Part shown: positions 24,556 to 36,091 of the stretch, piece after piece
Layout: every line of letters starts with the position of its first letter
How positions within the stretch are numbered: the first letter of the stretch is position 1
Assembly: GCA_949130495.1 (NCBI GenBank)
Contig: OX422216.1
Span: 101,315,967 to 101,379,966 of the forward strand
Direction of reading: 5' to 3'
Source of the DNA: Sambucus nigra
Lineage: Eukaryota; Streptophyta; Magnoliopsida; Dipsacales; Adoxaceae
DNA: 64,000 nucleotides
Notes under the pieces: model-generated
The model's database searches: none
Told to the model about the DNA's origin: nothing
The model's input: the letters and a program-made list of their open reading frames with translations, nothing else
Position numbers and translations under genes: made by a program

Positions 24556-25688
24556 TGTAATACCCCGTATTTTTATGGCTTTTAATTATGAGATTTAACA
24601 AATGAAATTGCTTTTGATTCTGGGATTAATTAAATTAATTTGGGATAATTAATTGGAAACTAATTCGGATTTAAATAACTAGCGAGATGAGAGTTAGTAT
24701 TTGATTATGATGATAATGTTGAATATTACTGAGTGATTATGGTAATATGCGGTTATTGAATTTATTAATAATGTCGTGAGTTATAAATACGGTAATTCAA
24801 AAATTAAGTTGGGACGCGTGTGCCAGTCGCGTCAGGAATCAATTTAATGGATTTAAAAGTAAACTATAATTTTATCATCTGTATGGTCATTTTGAGTGCA
24901 CCACCGTGTCCGAAAGGGTCGAAATAGTCAGAAAATACTAGCTGGGGGTTTAGTTTAGGTCCCGGGACATTTTTAGGCCTCACCGGCAACCCGGGAAGGT
25001 ATTTTAGTCATTTTAAATTTTAATGAATAGTGACCTACGAAAATTAGACTTTGTTTATCATCCAACCTTAGGGCCATTATCTGTCAAAACCAAATAATGC
25101 GTAATGTGAGAAGAGAGGAGAATTTCCAAGGGTTTCCAAGGCCATAACCACCACACACCTCCACTATCGCCGAAATTGTGTCGGAAAAAGAAAGAGAACC
25201 AACCTTTATCGTCTTCAAAGGATTAGAATCTTCATTCCCAGGCAAGTGATTTAAGTGGTTATGATTCAGCAAATATATATTATCCATGTAGTTTAGAATT
25301 GGAGACTAGACTTGGAAAATTGAGAATTTTATAAATTGGGAAAATTAAACATTGAATATGGGTAGGTTTTGCATGTAGATGAACTTCTGGTATGTAGAGA
25401 CAACGAACAGATAATCCATGTTTACAAGTTCGCGAATGAATGTTGAGAAATTTGATGTTCTTGAAGAAATTTTGAAGAACTAGGTTTAAAGGAATATTTA
25501 TGACTTTTGATCCAAGAAACTATTAATTCATGATGGTTTAATGATTCTAAAACGTTAGAGATTGTGGAAACATGGTGGTGTAATGAGTAGTATACTTGGT
25601 TAGGAGTTTGGGACGTTGTAATGGAATATTTGGGGTGTAAATTTGGAGAACCCGTAACTGTGTAAAGAATTTATGTGCAAACACCTGC

Positions 25689-25728
25689 TTGATCGATCGA
25701 TCGACTCTAGAATGTCTATCGATCGACC
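25689..25728 (+). promoter_or_regulatory. gatcgatcgatcga palindromes in the 3' LTR
   Basis: The run ttgatcgatcgatcgac and a second site tatcgatcgaccc lie about 1.13 kb into the LTR, the same relative place as the cluster in the solo LTRs at 5147 and 10804. Confidence 0.55.
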
Positions 25729-27410
25729 CTTTTTTGAAAGTTTTCCCCTTTAAATTTTAATATAAATCCCAAACCTACAATGATTCTTAGGGTGATGAAT
25801 ATAGTATTGTGGGACTTAGTTAAGGTCAGTAGGGTCTTAGTTGATGCCCGAAAAAATGGTTTACCTTATGGAATTGAATATTATCACTTACGAGGGTCTA
25901 TCGAGTGAAGTACGGTTAGAAGTCGTTCGAACTGAGACTATAATGGAAACGAATGATGATGTAAGGATAGGAACAGTAACAGAGGGACTTTAAGTTACTG
26001 AGATTACATTTGAAACCAATAGGAGACCTAGTAACCTTTTAGGATAGGTTTAGGTACTCGAATTGATATGACAAGAGACTTATCAAGCTAAATATATATT
26101 ACCTAGGATGCTCGAGATAAACTTACTACGTATGAGACTTATAAGATGGAATACCTATATTGATATATGATTACTTAGGTTGTGTGAATGCCTAGTGTAT
26201 GGATTCCTTATGTGTATGACATACCTACCATACTTGCTATCATGGGAGGTTACCTTTCGAAAAAGGACCATCGGATCTTTGTGTGCCTACGGGGGGATTT
26301 AAATTGGTACCTCAAGGACATAGGACTGTGAATCGCTTATTTGTGAGTTGATAAGTCAGCTGACCATGGGAGCGCAGGTATGTGCGTGACCCATGGGTAT
26401 GTGAACTATGCTCGCTTCTAATATGTGTGACTAGTATTAAGACGGTTCCTGAGTGATTCGGAACGCGTGATCCTTACATACGTGATGTACATGGATTTGA
26501 TAGCAGAGTATGCATGCATTGCAGCTTAGCCTAGGGGTGCCATAGATGTATATATGTATTGAGAGTGATTTATATATATACTTATGACTAGTTCACTGTT
26601 GCTTAGTAGATGTGTATAACTAAGATATATGAATGGGCTACGAATATGAAAATTTGAATAACACTTGTGATAAGTAATTTAATGAATGTGAATGTGAGAT
26701 ATAAATATAACTTGTTAGTGTAATATGAGTAGGCACCTTATATTAGAATGTGATAGCAGGGGTTAGTACGGACTAGTTAGATAGTAGAATAACTAGGATG
26801 GGTTAAGGGTATACGTTAAGCATGCACGTTAGTTGAGAGGTGAGAAACTCATGTGAGAGTACGCAACTAACATGTATATAATATAGATTGTTTAATGAAA
26901 TTAAACACTTGCTGTATTTTTAAACTGTTTTCACCTCGGGCTCTGACCCGTTTGCTTCCAAATCTATTTTTATAAAAACCTTTTAGGTGCCCAGCCACAG
27001 GGATGCCAAGCATAGCAGTTCCATTATATTGACGTGCTATAGCTGATGTGAAAGTTACAGGATCTCGTTATTAGACGTCTCCACATTCTGCACTTGATTC
27101 TATTCAGGGTTACTCATCTATTAGGGCATGTCGCCCATTTCCATTTAGAGATAGCATTTTCAGACTTTCAGTTTTATTTCAGTTTTGGATTTATCTATTT
27201 ATTCAGACTTTTGTATTTGGATTATTCAGGGGAGTGTCACTCCAGACTCATTTTTATTTATTCCATTATACTGTTGTGTTTATGATGTGGATGTTGTACG
27301 GTTAGCTTAATTAATTGGTTGCATGTTAATTTAATTTAATAGAATTTGATAACTCATTTATTTAAATATTAGGTGGCTAGCAATTGTTTAAAATATTTTC
27401 GGCAGTGATG

Positions 27411-27594
27411 CTAGATCTGAACCAACTTGATATTCTATATTAATGAGATAAAGGAGTAGGTACCCGGTATTTAATTAGTCGGGGTGGCACATTATGTTCC
27501 TCTTCTTTAAGCCACTTAATATTTGATTTTTATTGCCAAAATGATTCCTCTTTCTCAAGAGCATTATGACCTTTGATGCATTGCTACTCTATCC
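27411..27594 (+). repeat. 184-bp flank copy (left) matching 33477-33660
   Basis: This block and 33477-33660 have the same length and differ at about three positions. The right copy continues into unique DNA, whereas the left copy stops at ctactctatcc and joins a short patchwork. The right copy begins with ctaga, the expected target duplication of element A, so the left copy probably replaced the original left border. Confidence 0.85.
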
Positions 27595-27643
27595 AAAAAA
27601 AACCTTCTAAAGAAAATGATTATAGTGGCGAGTCTGGGTATCG
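27595..27643. other. Filler patch at the left end of element A
   Basis: Between the 184-bp flank copy and the collinear LTR lies a patch of about 49 bp. One part (cttctaaagaaaatg) resembles LTR sequence near 27747; another (tatagtggcgagtctggg) repeats LTR sequence at about 27679. Such template-patch filler is typical of error-prone break repair. Confidence 0.65.
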
Positions 27644-29139
27644 AAAAAACCTAAACTTGTAACTACACTTCTTAAGGAGTATAGTGGCGAGTCTGGGTAT
27701 CGAATCCACAGGGAATCGTTGATAGAATTTAATTGATTTATTACTTCTAAAGAAAAAATGAAAAAGATGATGATGGTTGAAAAGGGAAAAAATAAGTAAA
27801 TAAAGAAGTTAAATTAATTAAGATGAATGAGAAAGTAGGTTGGAATACAATCCCCCTAACCCTAGTAATTTACTGTATATAAACCTAGAATTGTAATTTA
27901 TAAATTTGAATGAATCCAGTCTTTATAGATCCTAAGCATTACATATATGAGGATCAAGCCCGCACCATATGAAATCAAAGGTAAATATAAAGCGGTGATA
28001 AATAATTTTACGCACATCATATTCTTAAACATCCCAAGTACCTAGGGCAAGAGAGATTAAAAGATCTACAATGGTTGTAAAATTGTCTCGCACGACTCTT
28101 TTAAATTTTTAATTTAAATTCTATTTTCTACATAATTAATTTACATTGGGATGGGTTCATGCATCCCAACCCTTAAAAACTTAGCTTAACATGACGAAAT
28201 CAAAATTAAAATTTACAAATTAAAGTGCAGGAATTCATAACTAACTCTAGAAAATTGAGAACATGACTTGAATTGGGAATGGAAAACTAGAAATCAACAA
28301 TTAATTAAACTAAATAGGAAAGCAGTAAAAACAATAAATTAAAATTACTTGCAATGGATGAATGATGAATCTTGAATAGAATTTTGAATCTTGAATAGTA
28401 GACAAACTTCAAAAACTAGGGTTCTTGGTTACAAGAATCCTATAAAAACTAACTACAAAGAAACCCTACCTAATAGCCTTCTACAACTTGGTAACACAAC
28501 TCCCCCCTCTTTCCCTTAGGGTTTGGACTTTTATAACACCAAGTAGCACGAATTTGACAGCTAGAATTGATGGGTTGTACAAGATTTTCCAAGATATGCA
28601 CCTCTTGAGCTTCATAATTAATGCCAGGAATTCGCACAGTCGGACCGGTCCGGACTCGGATCCATTTGGTACCGGATCTGTTCTTTTTTATTCTACCAGA
28701 TCGGTTCGGTCCCCACCGAATCGGTCTTGTTCCATCCGGATCGGTTTGGTTTCTGGTCCATTTCTCTTCATTATCGCGCAACTTCAAAACATCGTAACTT
28801 CTTCACCGTAGCTCGGATTGAGGTGCTGTTTTTTCTAGTGTTCTTGTAATTTAGAGATCTTCAACTTTCTAGTTGGCTCCACCTCCGGACTAAGGCTGCA
28901 AAATTACGAAAATGCCCTTCAACTCTCCATTTCTTGGTTTCTTTCACCGTTTCGTGTTTTCCTTCGCACTAACTTGCATGAAATACCTATAAAGCACATG
29001 AGAAATACACAAAACATGAAATACTTGCCAAAATAGGTTAGTAGCATAAATATGAGACAAATCCAAGCTATTTACAATGCACGGGATCATAAAAGAACCG
29101 AAATTTAGGGTATAAATATGAAGAATATGTGCCTAATCA
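27644..29139 (-). repeat. Element A 3' LTR (5'-truncated in + coordinates)
   Basis: Collinear with 31976-33476. On the minus strand it begins tgattaggcac next to the polypurine tract. It has a ccgg/gatcgg motif cluster at 28638-28760 and a TATA box (tataaaag, plus positions 28528-28535) about 103 bp downstream of the cluster. Confidence 0.88.
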
Positions 29140-30909
29140 CACCCCCTAACTTAGAACTTTGCGCGTCCCGAGCAATGTAAAAGAAATTAGTTTAAAGTTC
29201 AAATCTTGAAAATTCTTTTATTGGGATAGAATACCTTTTTCGCGGGCAAGCGATTGCATTTAGCGTATGCAACAAGCCTTTAAATCCCTAGGTTACCCTA
29301 GTAGGACGAGTTTTGTCTCGTGAGGGTTTGCAGTGAATATACCCACAAAATTCTTTATTGACTCAAATAAATATCAAAAAACTTAAAAATTATACAATTT
29401 AAACTTTTCGAAAAATACTCACCATAAATTCATATTCAATTGTCTCAAACCATAGTGTGTGTGTGCAAAGCCAGAAATTAAACCTCAAATTTCCACCGAT
29501 TGAGCATTACGTTACTTTCCAAAAATTCGTTTTGATTCAAATTCTTACGGATGCACTCACAAACGAATCACTCGGGTTGTGGCTATTTTCTCTCGGTATG
29601 CATGATAAAAGAGTAAATATAATGGACACAAATTCATGCATACAAAATTGAAAAGAAGGAAATATATGGTGAAAAGATCTCATCATTGGAATACAGTTAT
29701 TAGGAAGTGGGAACATCACCTCTATTTCACACCATTTAATCTCTCATTTTATCTTTTCATATCTTAGCTCTCCATGCAGTAATTAATTTCGCCATTCGGA
29801 CTCGGTTAGGACTTTTCGGGTTAAAAAGTGTAAAGGGTAAAATTAGGAATAGACGGAATGTTCGGAATTGGAAAATGTCCTTATGACGTCCATTAGTGCT
29901 TTTTCGGGCATTTGCTCAATTTTCTCTTTCTTTTTCAATTTTCATTTTTTTTTCACTATTTTTTCCTATTTTTCTCTTGCCCCTTTTATTGCACAATTTG
30001 GACTTACTGAATATTCCATTTTCGCAATTCCGGGCTATTTGGTTTTTTTCGGGTTAAAACGAAAGGGAAATATTTATTAGGCTCTACTTAGGTTGAAAAG
30101 GGATAATTTTATTTTTCACAACTTTTTATGGCTAATATTTTTGGGTAACAAATGAGGGCCTACTTCATTGTCCAAATTGCTAATCACATTACCATATGCA
30201 TCTCGAGATTAATTAAGTTTAGAGATATATTTAGCACGAATTTCAAGACAACATTTCACACATTTCCCATAACTGATCAAAATAAAGGATTGAGATCATC
30301 AACAACTTATTAAAACGCTCAAAAGAACTTTGAGTTAATCATAAACTCGGATTGATTTAAAAACTCATAAAAAATTAAAAGGCTTGAAATCTCACCGGGT
30401 TTGATCAATCTCCACACTTATTCGTTAAGTCGTCAATTTTCTTTCAATTTCCATCTTCGGTCAATTTTGGCTTAGTGCAATTGATTGTTAACAATTTGAG
30501 ACTTTAAATCAAATAAAGGTGATATTTTTGAAAAATTTAAATTCCAATTTTTATTTATTTTGAAGAAAAATATTTTTGGCTTTTTTTCAACTTTTCTTTC
30601 CAATTGTGAAATTTTCTAAAAAACACACACTTGGAAAGAACATGTGATCGAATCAATGAATCTAAACAATAAACGGGAAGAATATCCCACACCCCCTAAA
30701 TTAAATGTTGCATTGTCCTCAATGCGAATCAAGAACACAACATAAAGAGAGAAAAAGAAAGATATTACCCAAATGGAGCGATCCCTGATGAGTGCGAGTC
30801 CATTGAATCTACAAAACATGTTAGAACCAAGCATAACAAAAAGAATAACAAAAACTTTAACTAATTACTCTAAACCGAAAAAAAAAGAAAAGGAAAAAGA
30901 AAAGGCTAA
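29140..30909 (-). other. Element A 3' non-coding region with two polypurine tracts
   Basis: On the minus strand the terminal polypurine tract ctaagttagggggtg (29155-29140) adjoins the 3' LTR. A second, very similar tract lies about 1.54 kb upstream (plus positions 30683-30725). The stretch between them matches the 3' region of element C (56902-58410). The match extends to shared open frames antisense to the element (29457-29651 in A, 57838-58107 in C), which probably reflect sequence kinship rather than genes. Confidence 0.7.
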
Positions 30910-31799
30910 TTATGTACAACCTACGATTTTAACTTCTAATAACTCATATAGTAGAAGTCGAAAAATTTGAGGGTCCACCCAAAATACAATTTGACTTTGA
31001 GGGGTAATCAGTGTACCCTCATTAGGATGCATGCCTCTCGAAAAATAAGAATCCCATTTGAATAACGAAAGGCATGTGCAAAGCGGAAGAAATGAACCAT
31101 CACCTATTAAAAAATTTAGTGGAATAATGAAGAATTTGGGTGCATAGGGGGACAAGTCCCATTGGGATCCAAGAAAAATAAAATCACGTTCCAAAAAAAT
31201 TTCAAGTAGTATGGGGAGAGGGGCACACAAAAAGAAAGATTCTATATTGGAAGACAATTTAAGCTAGAGTCCTTGTCCTCAAAATCTTCTCCCTCAAAAT
31301 TTTCAATTGGATCTGGTGGAGTGACACGTCTGAGTGTATGGCCCGTAAGATGAAGCATCTCAAAAAAACATTCCCATACAAGAATCGGATCAACATCCTC
31401 AAGACATTCATCCAGTTCTTGTGATGGATTTAATGGTTCGATAATAGTGAATGAGAATGGTGAGGACGTAAATTCAAGCTCAAGTGATTCTTCATTGGAT
31501 TCCTCATTTGGTTGAAAACATTCTTTAGTCTCAAAAATATCGGAAGAAAAATCGTCATTGGATTCGAATAATGCATCCAACTCTTGCTCCCAAAAACGAT
31601 TTTTTTCCCTATATTCTTTTTCACGCCTTTCTTCTTCAAGCCTTTCATTTTCATAAATTTGGATGGCCTTAGCACTGGGCTTGTATTTATGAGACTCATA
31701 TTTAGTGATATTGATCCAATGTTCATAAATCTTGAGTTCATTCTCCTCCTCACTATTAGCATAACAATTAAATCCACCAAATGAGTTAAAGTAAGACAT
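30910..31799 (-). CDS. Element A ORF1: acidic protein of unknown function (frameshifted)
   Basis: I do not recognise this protein. The ATG at 31799 opens 185 codons, starting MSYFNSFGG. It is rich in E, D, N and charged heptad-like stretches (ERLEEERREKEYREKNRFWE near residues 51-70), followed by ELDALFESNDDFSSDIFE and ECFQPNE. A stop near 31242 is followed, in another frame, by about 100 more codons (FLCAPLPI, then IGDGSFLPLCTCLS, then SYFSRGMH). Element B has the same order of motifs, with EHELDLLFEPDDDFASKTFE, ECFEPNE, VPLCAPPPI, IGDGSLLSPYTCLPSF and SYFLGGMH. The two are therefore one family, about 296-346 residues, with a charged N-terminal half and a hydrophobic, cysteine-containing C-terminal part. 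I see no zinc knuckle, protease or reverse transcriptase motif. It occupies the place of gag-pol in these elements. Confidence 0.6.
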
Positions 31800-31885
31800 T
31801 TCAAATTGGGAAATTCAAGAACGTGACACCCATATTTTTCAAATTTTTTTTTAAGAAGTAGTAAGTCAATTATAATCTATAACAC

Positions 31886-31903
31886 TCCCCGGCAACGGCG
31901 CCA
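31886..31903 (-). other. Element A primer binding site (tRNA-Asp)
   Basis: On the minus strand the sequence tggcgccgttgccgggga, three bases inside the 5' LTR, is complementary to the 3' end of plant tRNA-Asp, including its CCA. Elements B and C use the same tRNA. Confidence 0.85.
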
Positions 31904-31906
31904 TTT

Positions 31907-33476
31907 TGATCGAGGGGAAAAATCGAGCGTCTGTGTAATATGCTAGTCGTTGTTATCGGCTTCCAATCTCAATACAAAAAAACCTAAACTTGTAACTACA
32001 CTTTTTAAGGAGTATAGTGGTGAGTCTGGCTATCGAATCCACAGGGAATGGTTGATAGAATTTAATTGATTTATTACTTCTAAAGAAAAAATGAAAAAGA
32101 TGATGATGGTTGAAAAGGGAAAAAATAAGTAAATAAAGAAGTTAAATTAATTAAGATGAATGAGAAAGTAGGTTGGAATACAATCCCCCTAACCCTAGTA
32201 ATTTACCGTATAGAAACCTAGAATTGTAAATTATAAATTTGAATGAATCCAGTCTTTATAGATCCTAAGCATTACATATATGAGGATCAAGCCCGCACCA
32301 TATGAAATCAAAGGTAAATATAAAGCGGTGATAAATAATTTTACGCACATCATATTCTTAAACATCCCAAGTACCTAGGGCAAGAGAGATTAAAAGATCT
32401 ACAATGGTTGTAAAATTATCTCGCACGACTCTTTCAAATTTTTAATTTAAATTCTATTTTCTACATAATTAATTTACATTGGGATGGGTTCATGCATCCC
32501 AACCCTTAAAAACTTAGCTTAACATGATGAAATCAAAATTAAAATTTACAAATTAAAGTGCAGGAATTCATAACCAACTCTAGAAAATTGAAACATGACT
32601 TGAATTGGGAATGGAAAACTATAAATCAACAATTAATTAAACTAAATAGGAATGCAGTAAAAACAATAAATTAAAATTACTTGCAATGGATGAATGATGA
32701 ATCTTGAATAGAACTTTGAATCTTGAATAGTAGACAAACTTCAAAAACTAGGGTTCTTGGTTACAAGAATCCTATAAAAACTAACTACAAAGAAACCCTA
32801 CCTAATAGCCTCCTACAACTTGATAAAACAACTCCCCCCTCTCCCCCTTAGGGTTTGGCCTTTTATAACACCAAGTAGCACGAATTTGACAGCTAGAATT
32901 GATGAGTTGTACAAGATTTTCCAAAATATGCACCTCTTGAGCTTCATAATTAATGCCAGGAATTCGCACAGCCGAACCGGACCGGTCCGGAACCGGATCC
33001 ATTTGGTACCGGATCGGTTCTTTTTTTATTCTACCGGATCGGTCCGGTCCCCACCGGATCTGTCTTGTTCCATCCGGATCGGTTTGGTTTCTAGTCCATT
33101 TCTCTTCATTATCGCGCAACTTCAAAACATCGTAACTTCTTCACCGTAGCTCGGATTGAGGTGACGTTTTTTCCAGTGTTCTCGTAATTTAGAGATCTTA
33201 AACTTTATAGTTGGACCCACCTCCGGACTAAGGCTGAAATTTACGAAAATGCCCTTCAACTCTCCATTTCTTGGTTTCTTTCACTGTTTCGTGTTTTCCT
33301 TCGCACTAACTTGCATGAAATACCTATAAAGCACATGAGAAATACACAAAACACGAAATACTTGCCAAAATAGGTTAGTAGCATAAATATGAGACAAATC
33401 CAAGCTATTTACAATGCACGGGATCATAAAAGTACCGAAATTAAGGGGATAAATATGAAGAATATGTGCCTAATCA
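31907..33476 (-). repeat. Element A 5' LTR
   Basis: The complete 1570-bp LTR lies between the primer site and the flank. On the minus strand it starts tgattaggcac (33476) and ends ctcgatca (31907). A palindrome cluster at 32968-33085 and a TATA box (tataaaag, plus positions 32860-32867) mark its promoter. The first five flank bases are ctaga, the expected target duplication. Confidence 0.88.
32860..33085 (-). promoter_or_regulatory. Element A promoter: ccggatcggt cluster plus TATA
   Basis: Repeated gatcggt, ccggtccgga and accggatc words, many overlapping and self-complementary, occupy about 120 bp. The TATA box follows about 100 bp downstream on the minus strand. The left LTR copy (28528-28760) has the same layout. 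Confidence 0.65.
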
Positions 33477-33557
33477 CTAGATCTGAACCAACTTGATATT
33501 CTGTATTAATGAGATAAAGGAGTAGCTACCCGGTATTTAATTAGTCAGGGTGGCACA

Positions 33558-33844
33558 TTATGTTCCTCTTCTTTAAGCCACTTAATATTTGATTTTTATT
33601 GCCAAAATGATTCCTCTTTCTCAAGAGCATTATGACCTTTGATGCATTGCTACTCTATCCTGAGCATTAGGATCCCCTTAAAAATTATCTTCATGAATTA
33701 ATAGTCCATCTTATAGATCCCTAGTATTCTTAAAAATGTCTTTGAAAACATTTTTATTCCATATTCTCAGTTTCCTCTTTAATCTATGTAACTTTAAAGA
33801 AAAAGCTTTCATAGCATATACCTCAATAGGAAGAGTTCATGGTT
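33558..33844. other. Flank of the chromovirus LTR
   Basis: No gene is seen. The first 103 bases are the right half of the 184-bp duplicated block. The remainder is AT-rich DNA leading into the LINE fragment. Confidence 0.5.
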
Positions 33845-34360
33845 TCATAATAGTTTTTTTATAGATGTGTGAGATAACCACATCTTTTGATACTTAAATG
33901 AACTAGGAGCATAATCAACAGGAATTTTGATGGAGAGAAAAAGTGGAGCATGATTAGGACAGTGCTTTGAAAGATGAGAGATAGAGGTGTTTAGAAATTC
34001 CATACACCAATTTAAATTACACACTCCTCTGTCTAATCTAGCAAAGACGGCATCATCTTCGGATCTACTATTTCCCCAAGTAAACCTAGAACCAGAGTAA
34101 CCCAAGTCTTTAGGCCCTCAAGATGATATGCACTCATTAAAATCTTGAACAACATGGAAATCTATCATATTACCACCGACTTTCTCCATTTGATTGGTGA
34201 CCATACTGAAATTACCTATTATCAAATGAGGAAAACCACCAAATCTGTTACGAAGGTATACTAAAAAGTTCCATAACGTCACCCTCTCATATTTAAGGCA
34301 CTTAACATAAAATGAAGTTAAAATGACGTCAACTTTAAAGTTCTAATGAGCAACTTTTAA
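33845..34360 (-). pseudogene. LINE endonuclease fragment (L1-like, APE type)
   Basis: On the minus strand the phrase LGYSGSRFTWGN is followed by FARLDRGVCN, W..F....I.HLSKHCPNHAPLFL. This is the end of the apurinic-type endonuclease domain of plant L1-like LINEs, where SDHxPL is usual; here the last motif reads PNHAPL. Further upstream, across a stop near 34100, the same strand reads PHLIIGNFSMVTNQMEKVGG, matching the conserved GDFN-type step of the domain, with N in place of the usual D. No reverse transcriptase follows, because the fragment ends at 33845. It is a dead 5'-truncated or internally broken copy. Element B is inserted just upstream. Confidence 0.8.
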
Positions 34361-34370
34361 GGAAATAACT

Positions 34371-35896
34371 TGTGATAATACGCAAATATCGCGTATTTCA
34401 TTCGTCGAAGCTACGTATTTTAGCCCCCTCGGGTGCCTTAATCTCTATATTTAAGCCCATTAACCATACAACCTCTGTTTATATTGTTAACATGCTATAT
34501 GAGGTATAATTGGGCTTTTGTAGGTATTTAGGTACCAAGTATGGGATTCGGACGCATTCCGCGCAATTTTCGTACACATTCGCACGTTCAAGGGCAATTC
34601 GGTCATTTCACAGCTTGGGCACTTGGCCTGACATCTACACGGAAGTTGTAGCTCTCCTCTCTAGCTTTACGTGGCCATAAATGGTGTACGATTCTGAGTC
34701 CGTATGACAAAGTTATGGTGATTTGAGCGGAGATGAATTGCATGCCAAAATAAGGGATTCTGTAGGCTGCCCTGCTTGACCGATCGATCGAGCTTGGGGG
34801 TCGATCAATCGACCCTCTATATTTTTGCCATGATTTTAACAGTCGGTCGATCGACCACATGGGTCGATCGATCGATCCCCTGTTTTTTCCTACATATATT
34901 TTCTTTTCATTTTCTTTCTTCTTTTCTTTTATTCTTACTTGGTATATATACCAATTTTATTGTAATATTCAGTGTGAACATTTTTAGATAGTTTTAGAAG
35001 ATACAATAGGTTTGGGTTTGGGTTTTTGGATGGTTCTTCTTCATTTATACTTGGTTTGACACCCCATTTGTTGTGTAAGTAGAATATTCATCTTCCCTAC
35101 CAATTAATATAGTTTGTATTTCTTCATTTCTTGCTTTCTACTTCATTTACAAGCTTTCTAATTTAGGTTTACATGCTTTAGTTACATGCTTTGATTTACT
35201 TGCTTTCTAGTATAGTTTTATCGCGTGTATTTACACGCGTTCATTTACCGCATTTTTAACATGCTTTCTAGCTAAATTAAATTAGGTTGTGCTTGAATGG
35301 AACTCACTCGAGTTGACGCGTTGCTTTGCTTTGGTGATGGAGTTTACGGGTCTATTTCGGGTGCGTTGTCCTAGTTATTACGCCTAGGAGATTCGACTGG
35401 GCATATCATGTATGTCCCGTGCTTACGACCTTTCATGCATAATTTTTGGGATATTTGTTGACGCCAAAATCTTATTAGGCTTTTATGATGATTTAGGGCG
35501 TAACAACCCTTGATTTAATTAACTGTCGAAACGAGACACATTTGTAATAACTCGTCGACCCATGTAACCATTTTATACTAATTAACTCGAGTGAGGGATA
35601 TTCGATGCAACCTATAGTTTTACTCGCTTTCATAATCTAGTTTCAATACCTTGCCTAGATTAACATTTCCCTTTATGCATATTTTTCCTTTTAGTTTGTA
35701 ACATCTTTTACACTTTTATTTCGGAATATTAAATCACTTGAATTCTAGCATCTTGTCCCTGTGGATTTTCGATACCCGACTTACCGCTGTGCTTGCCCCG
35801 TAAGTGTAGTAGTAATTTAGGTTTCTTTTGTATTGAGTTGGCGAAACGAAAACAACGATTAGCGGCTTTACATGCGCTACTTTTTGCACTTAATCA
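34371..35896 (+). repeat. Element B 5' LTR
   Basis: The LTR begins tgtgataatac and ends cacttaatca, three bases before the primer site. It keeps the U5 phrase cctgtggattttcgatacccgac, which is shared with the LTRs of A and C. Its promoter region has gatcgatc-type palindromes (34778-34880) and a TATA box (tatatata, 34943-34950). Confidence 0.85.
34778..34950 (+). promoter_or_regulatory. Element B LTR promoter: gatcgatc cluster plus TATA
   Basis: Four sites occur in about 100 bp: gaccgatcgatcgagc, gtcgatcaatcgacc, ggtcgatcgacc and gtcgatcgatcgatcc. All are palindromic around gatc or tcga. The TATA box ggtatatatacc, itself palindromic, starts about 63 bp downstream. Confidence 0.65.
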
Positions 35897-35899
35897 AAA

Positions 35900-35917
35900 T
35901 GGCGCCGTTGTCGGGGA
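35900..35917 (+). other. Element B primer binding site (tRNA-Asp)
   Basis: The sequence tggcgccgttgtcgggga differs at one position from the primer sites of A and C and is complementary to the 3' end of tRNA-Asp. Confidence 0.85.
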
Positions 35918-36091
35918 CTAGTTTGTTTTAGACTTTATTTGATTTATTATGTCATAGTATTTTCTTTCTATTTGTATTATTTTCTAACCTTTTTGCAGGA
36001 CTTCCACATTTGAGCACTTAGAAATGCTCGAATTCTTTTCGCATGCACTTACTTTGTGGAATCCGCCATTCGAGCCATTTTTGGGGTAAGC

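Larger units (their letters stand above)
27595..33476 (-). mobile_element. Element A: non-autonomous Athila-like LTR retrotransposon
   Basis: Two long terminal repeats of about 1.5 kb flank a 2.77-kb internal region read on the minus strand. In that direction the order is: 5' LTR (33476-31907), primer site for tRNA-Asp (31903-31886), an acidic ORF1, a long 3' region, polypurine tract (29155-29140) and 3' LTR (29139-27644). There is no gag, protease, reverse transcriptase, RNase H or integrase, so it must borrow these. The 3' region is closely similar to that of element C, and the primer site is the same as in B and C, which makes C-like elements the likely helpers. The LTRs differ by roughly 3% by eye. 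The outer end of the left LTR (about 69 bases) is missing. Confidence 0.85.
24556..33557 (+). mobile_element. Chromovirus 3' LTR interrupted by element A
   Basis: The LTR begins tgtaatacccc after a polypurine tract and ends in the form cggggtggcaca. Its body is 24556-27410 plus 33477-33557, about 2.94 kb, with element A between. Family landmarks are present: a gtatgtgcgtgaccc block near 26380, cgggctctgacccg near 26936 and aggtgcccagccac near 26985. A second copy of its last 81 bases plus 103 bases of flank sits at 27411-27594, explained by the repair scar listed separately. The matching 5' LTR is not in the window. Confidence 0.8.

Noticed and set aside
28470..28811. Pairs of overlapping frames on both strands over the ccggatcggt cluster (also 32802-33149, 37227-37469, 58755-59045)
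   Set aside because: The repeated motif keeps several frames open by chance; the frames differ between copies.
29457..29651. Open frame shared with 57838-58107 (minus strand)
   Set aside because: It is antisense to both elements and lies in their shared 3' non-coding region; kinship of the DNA explains the shared frame.
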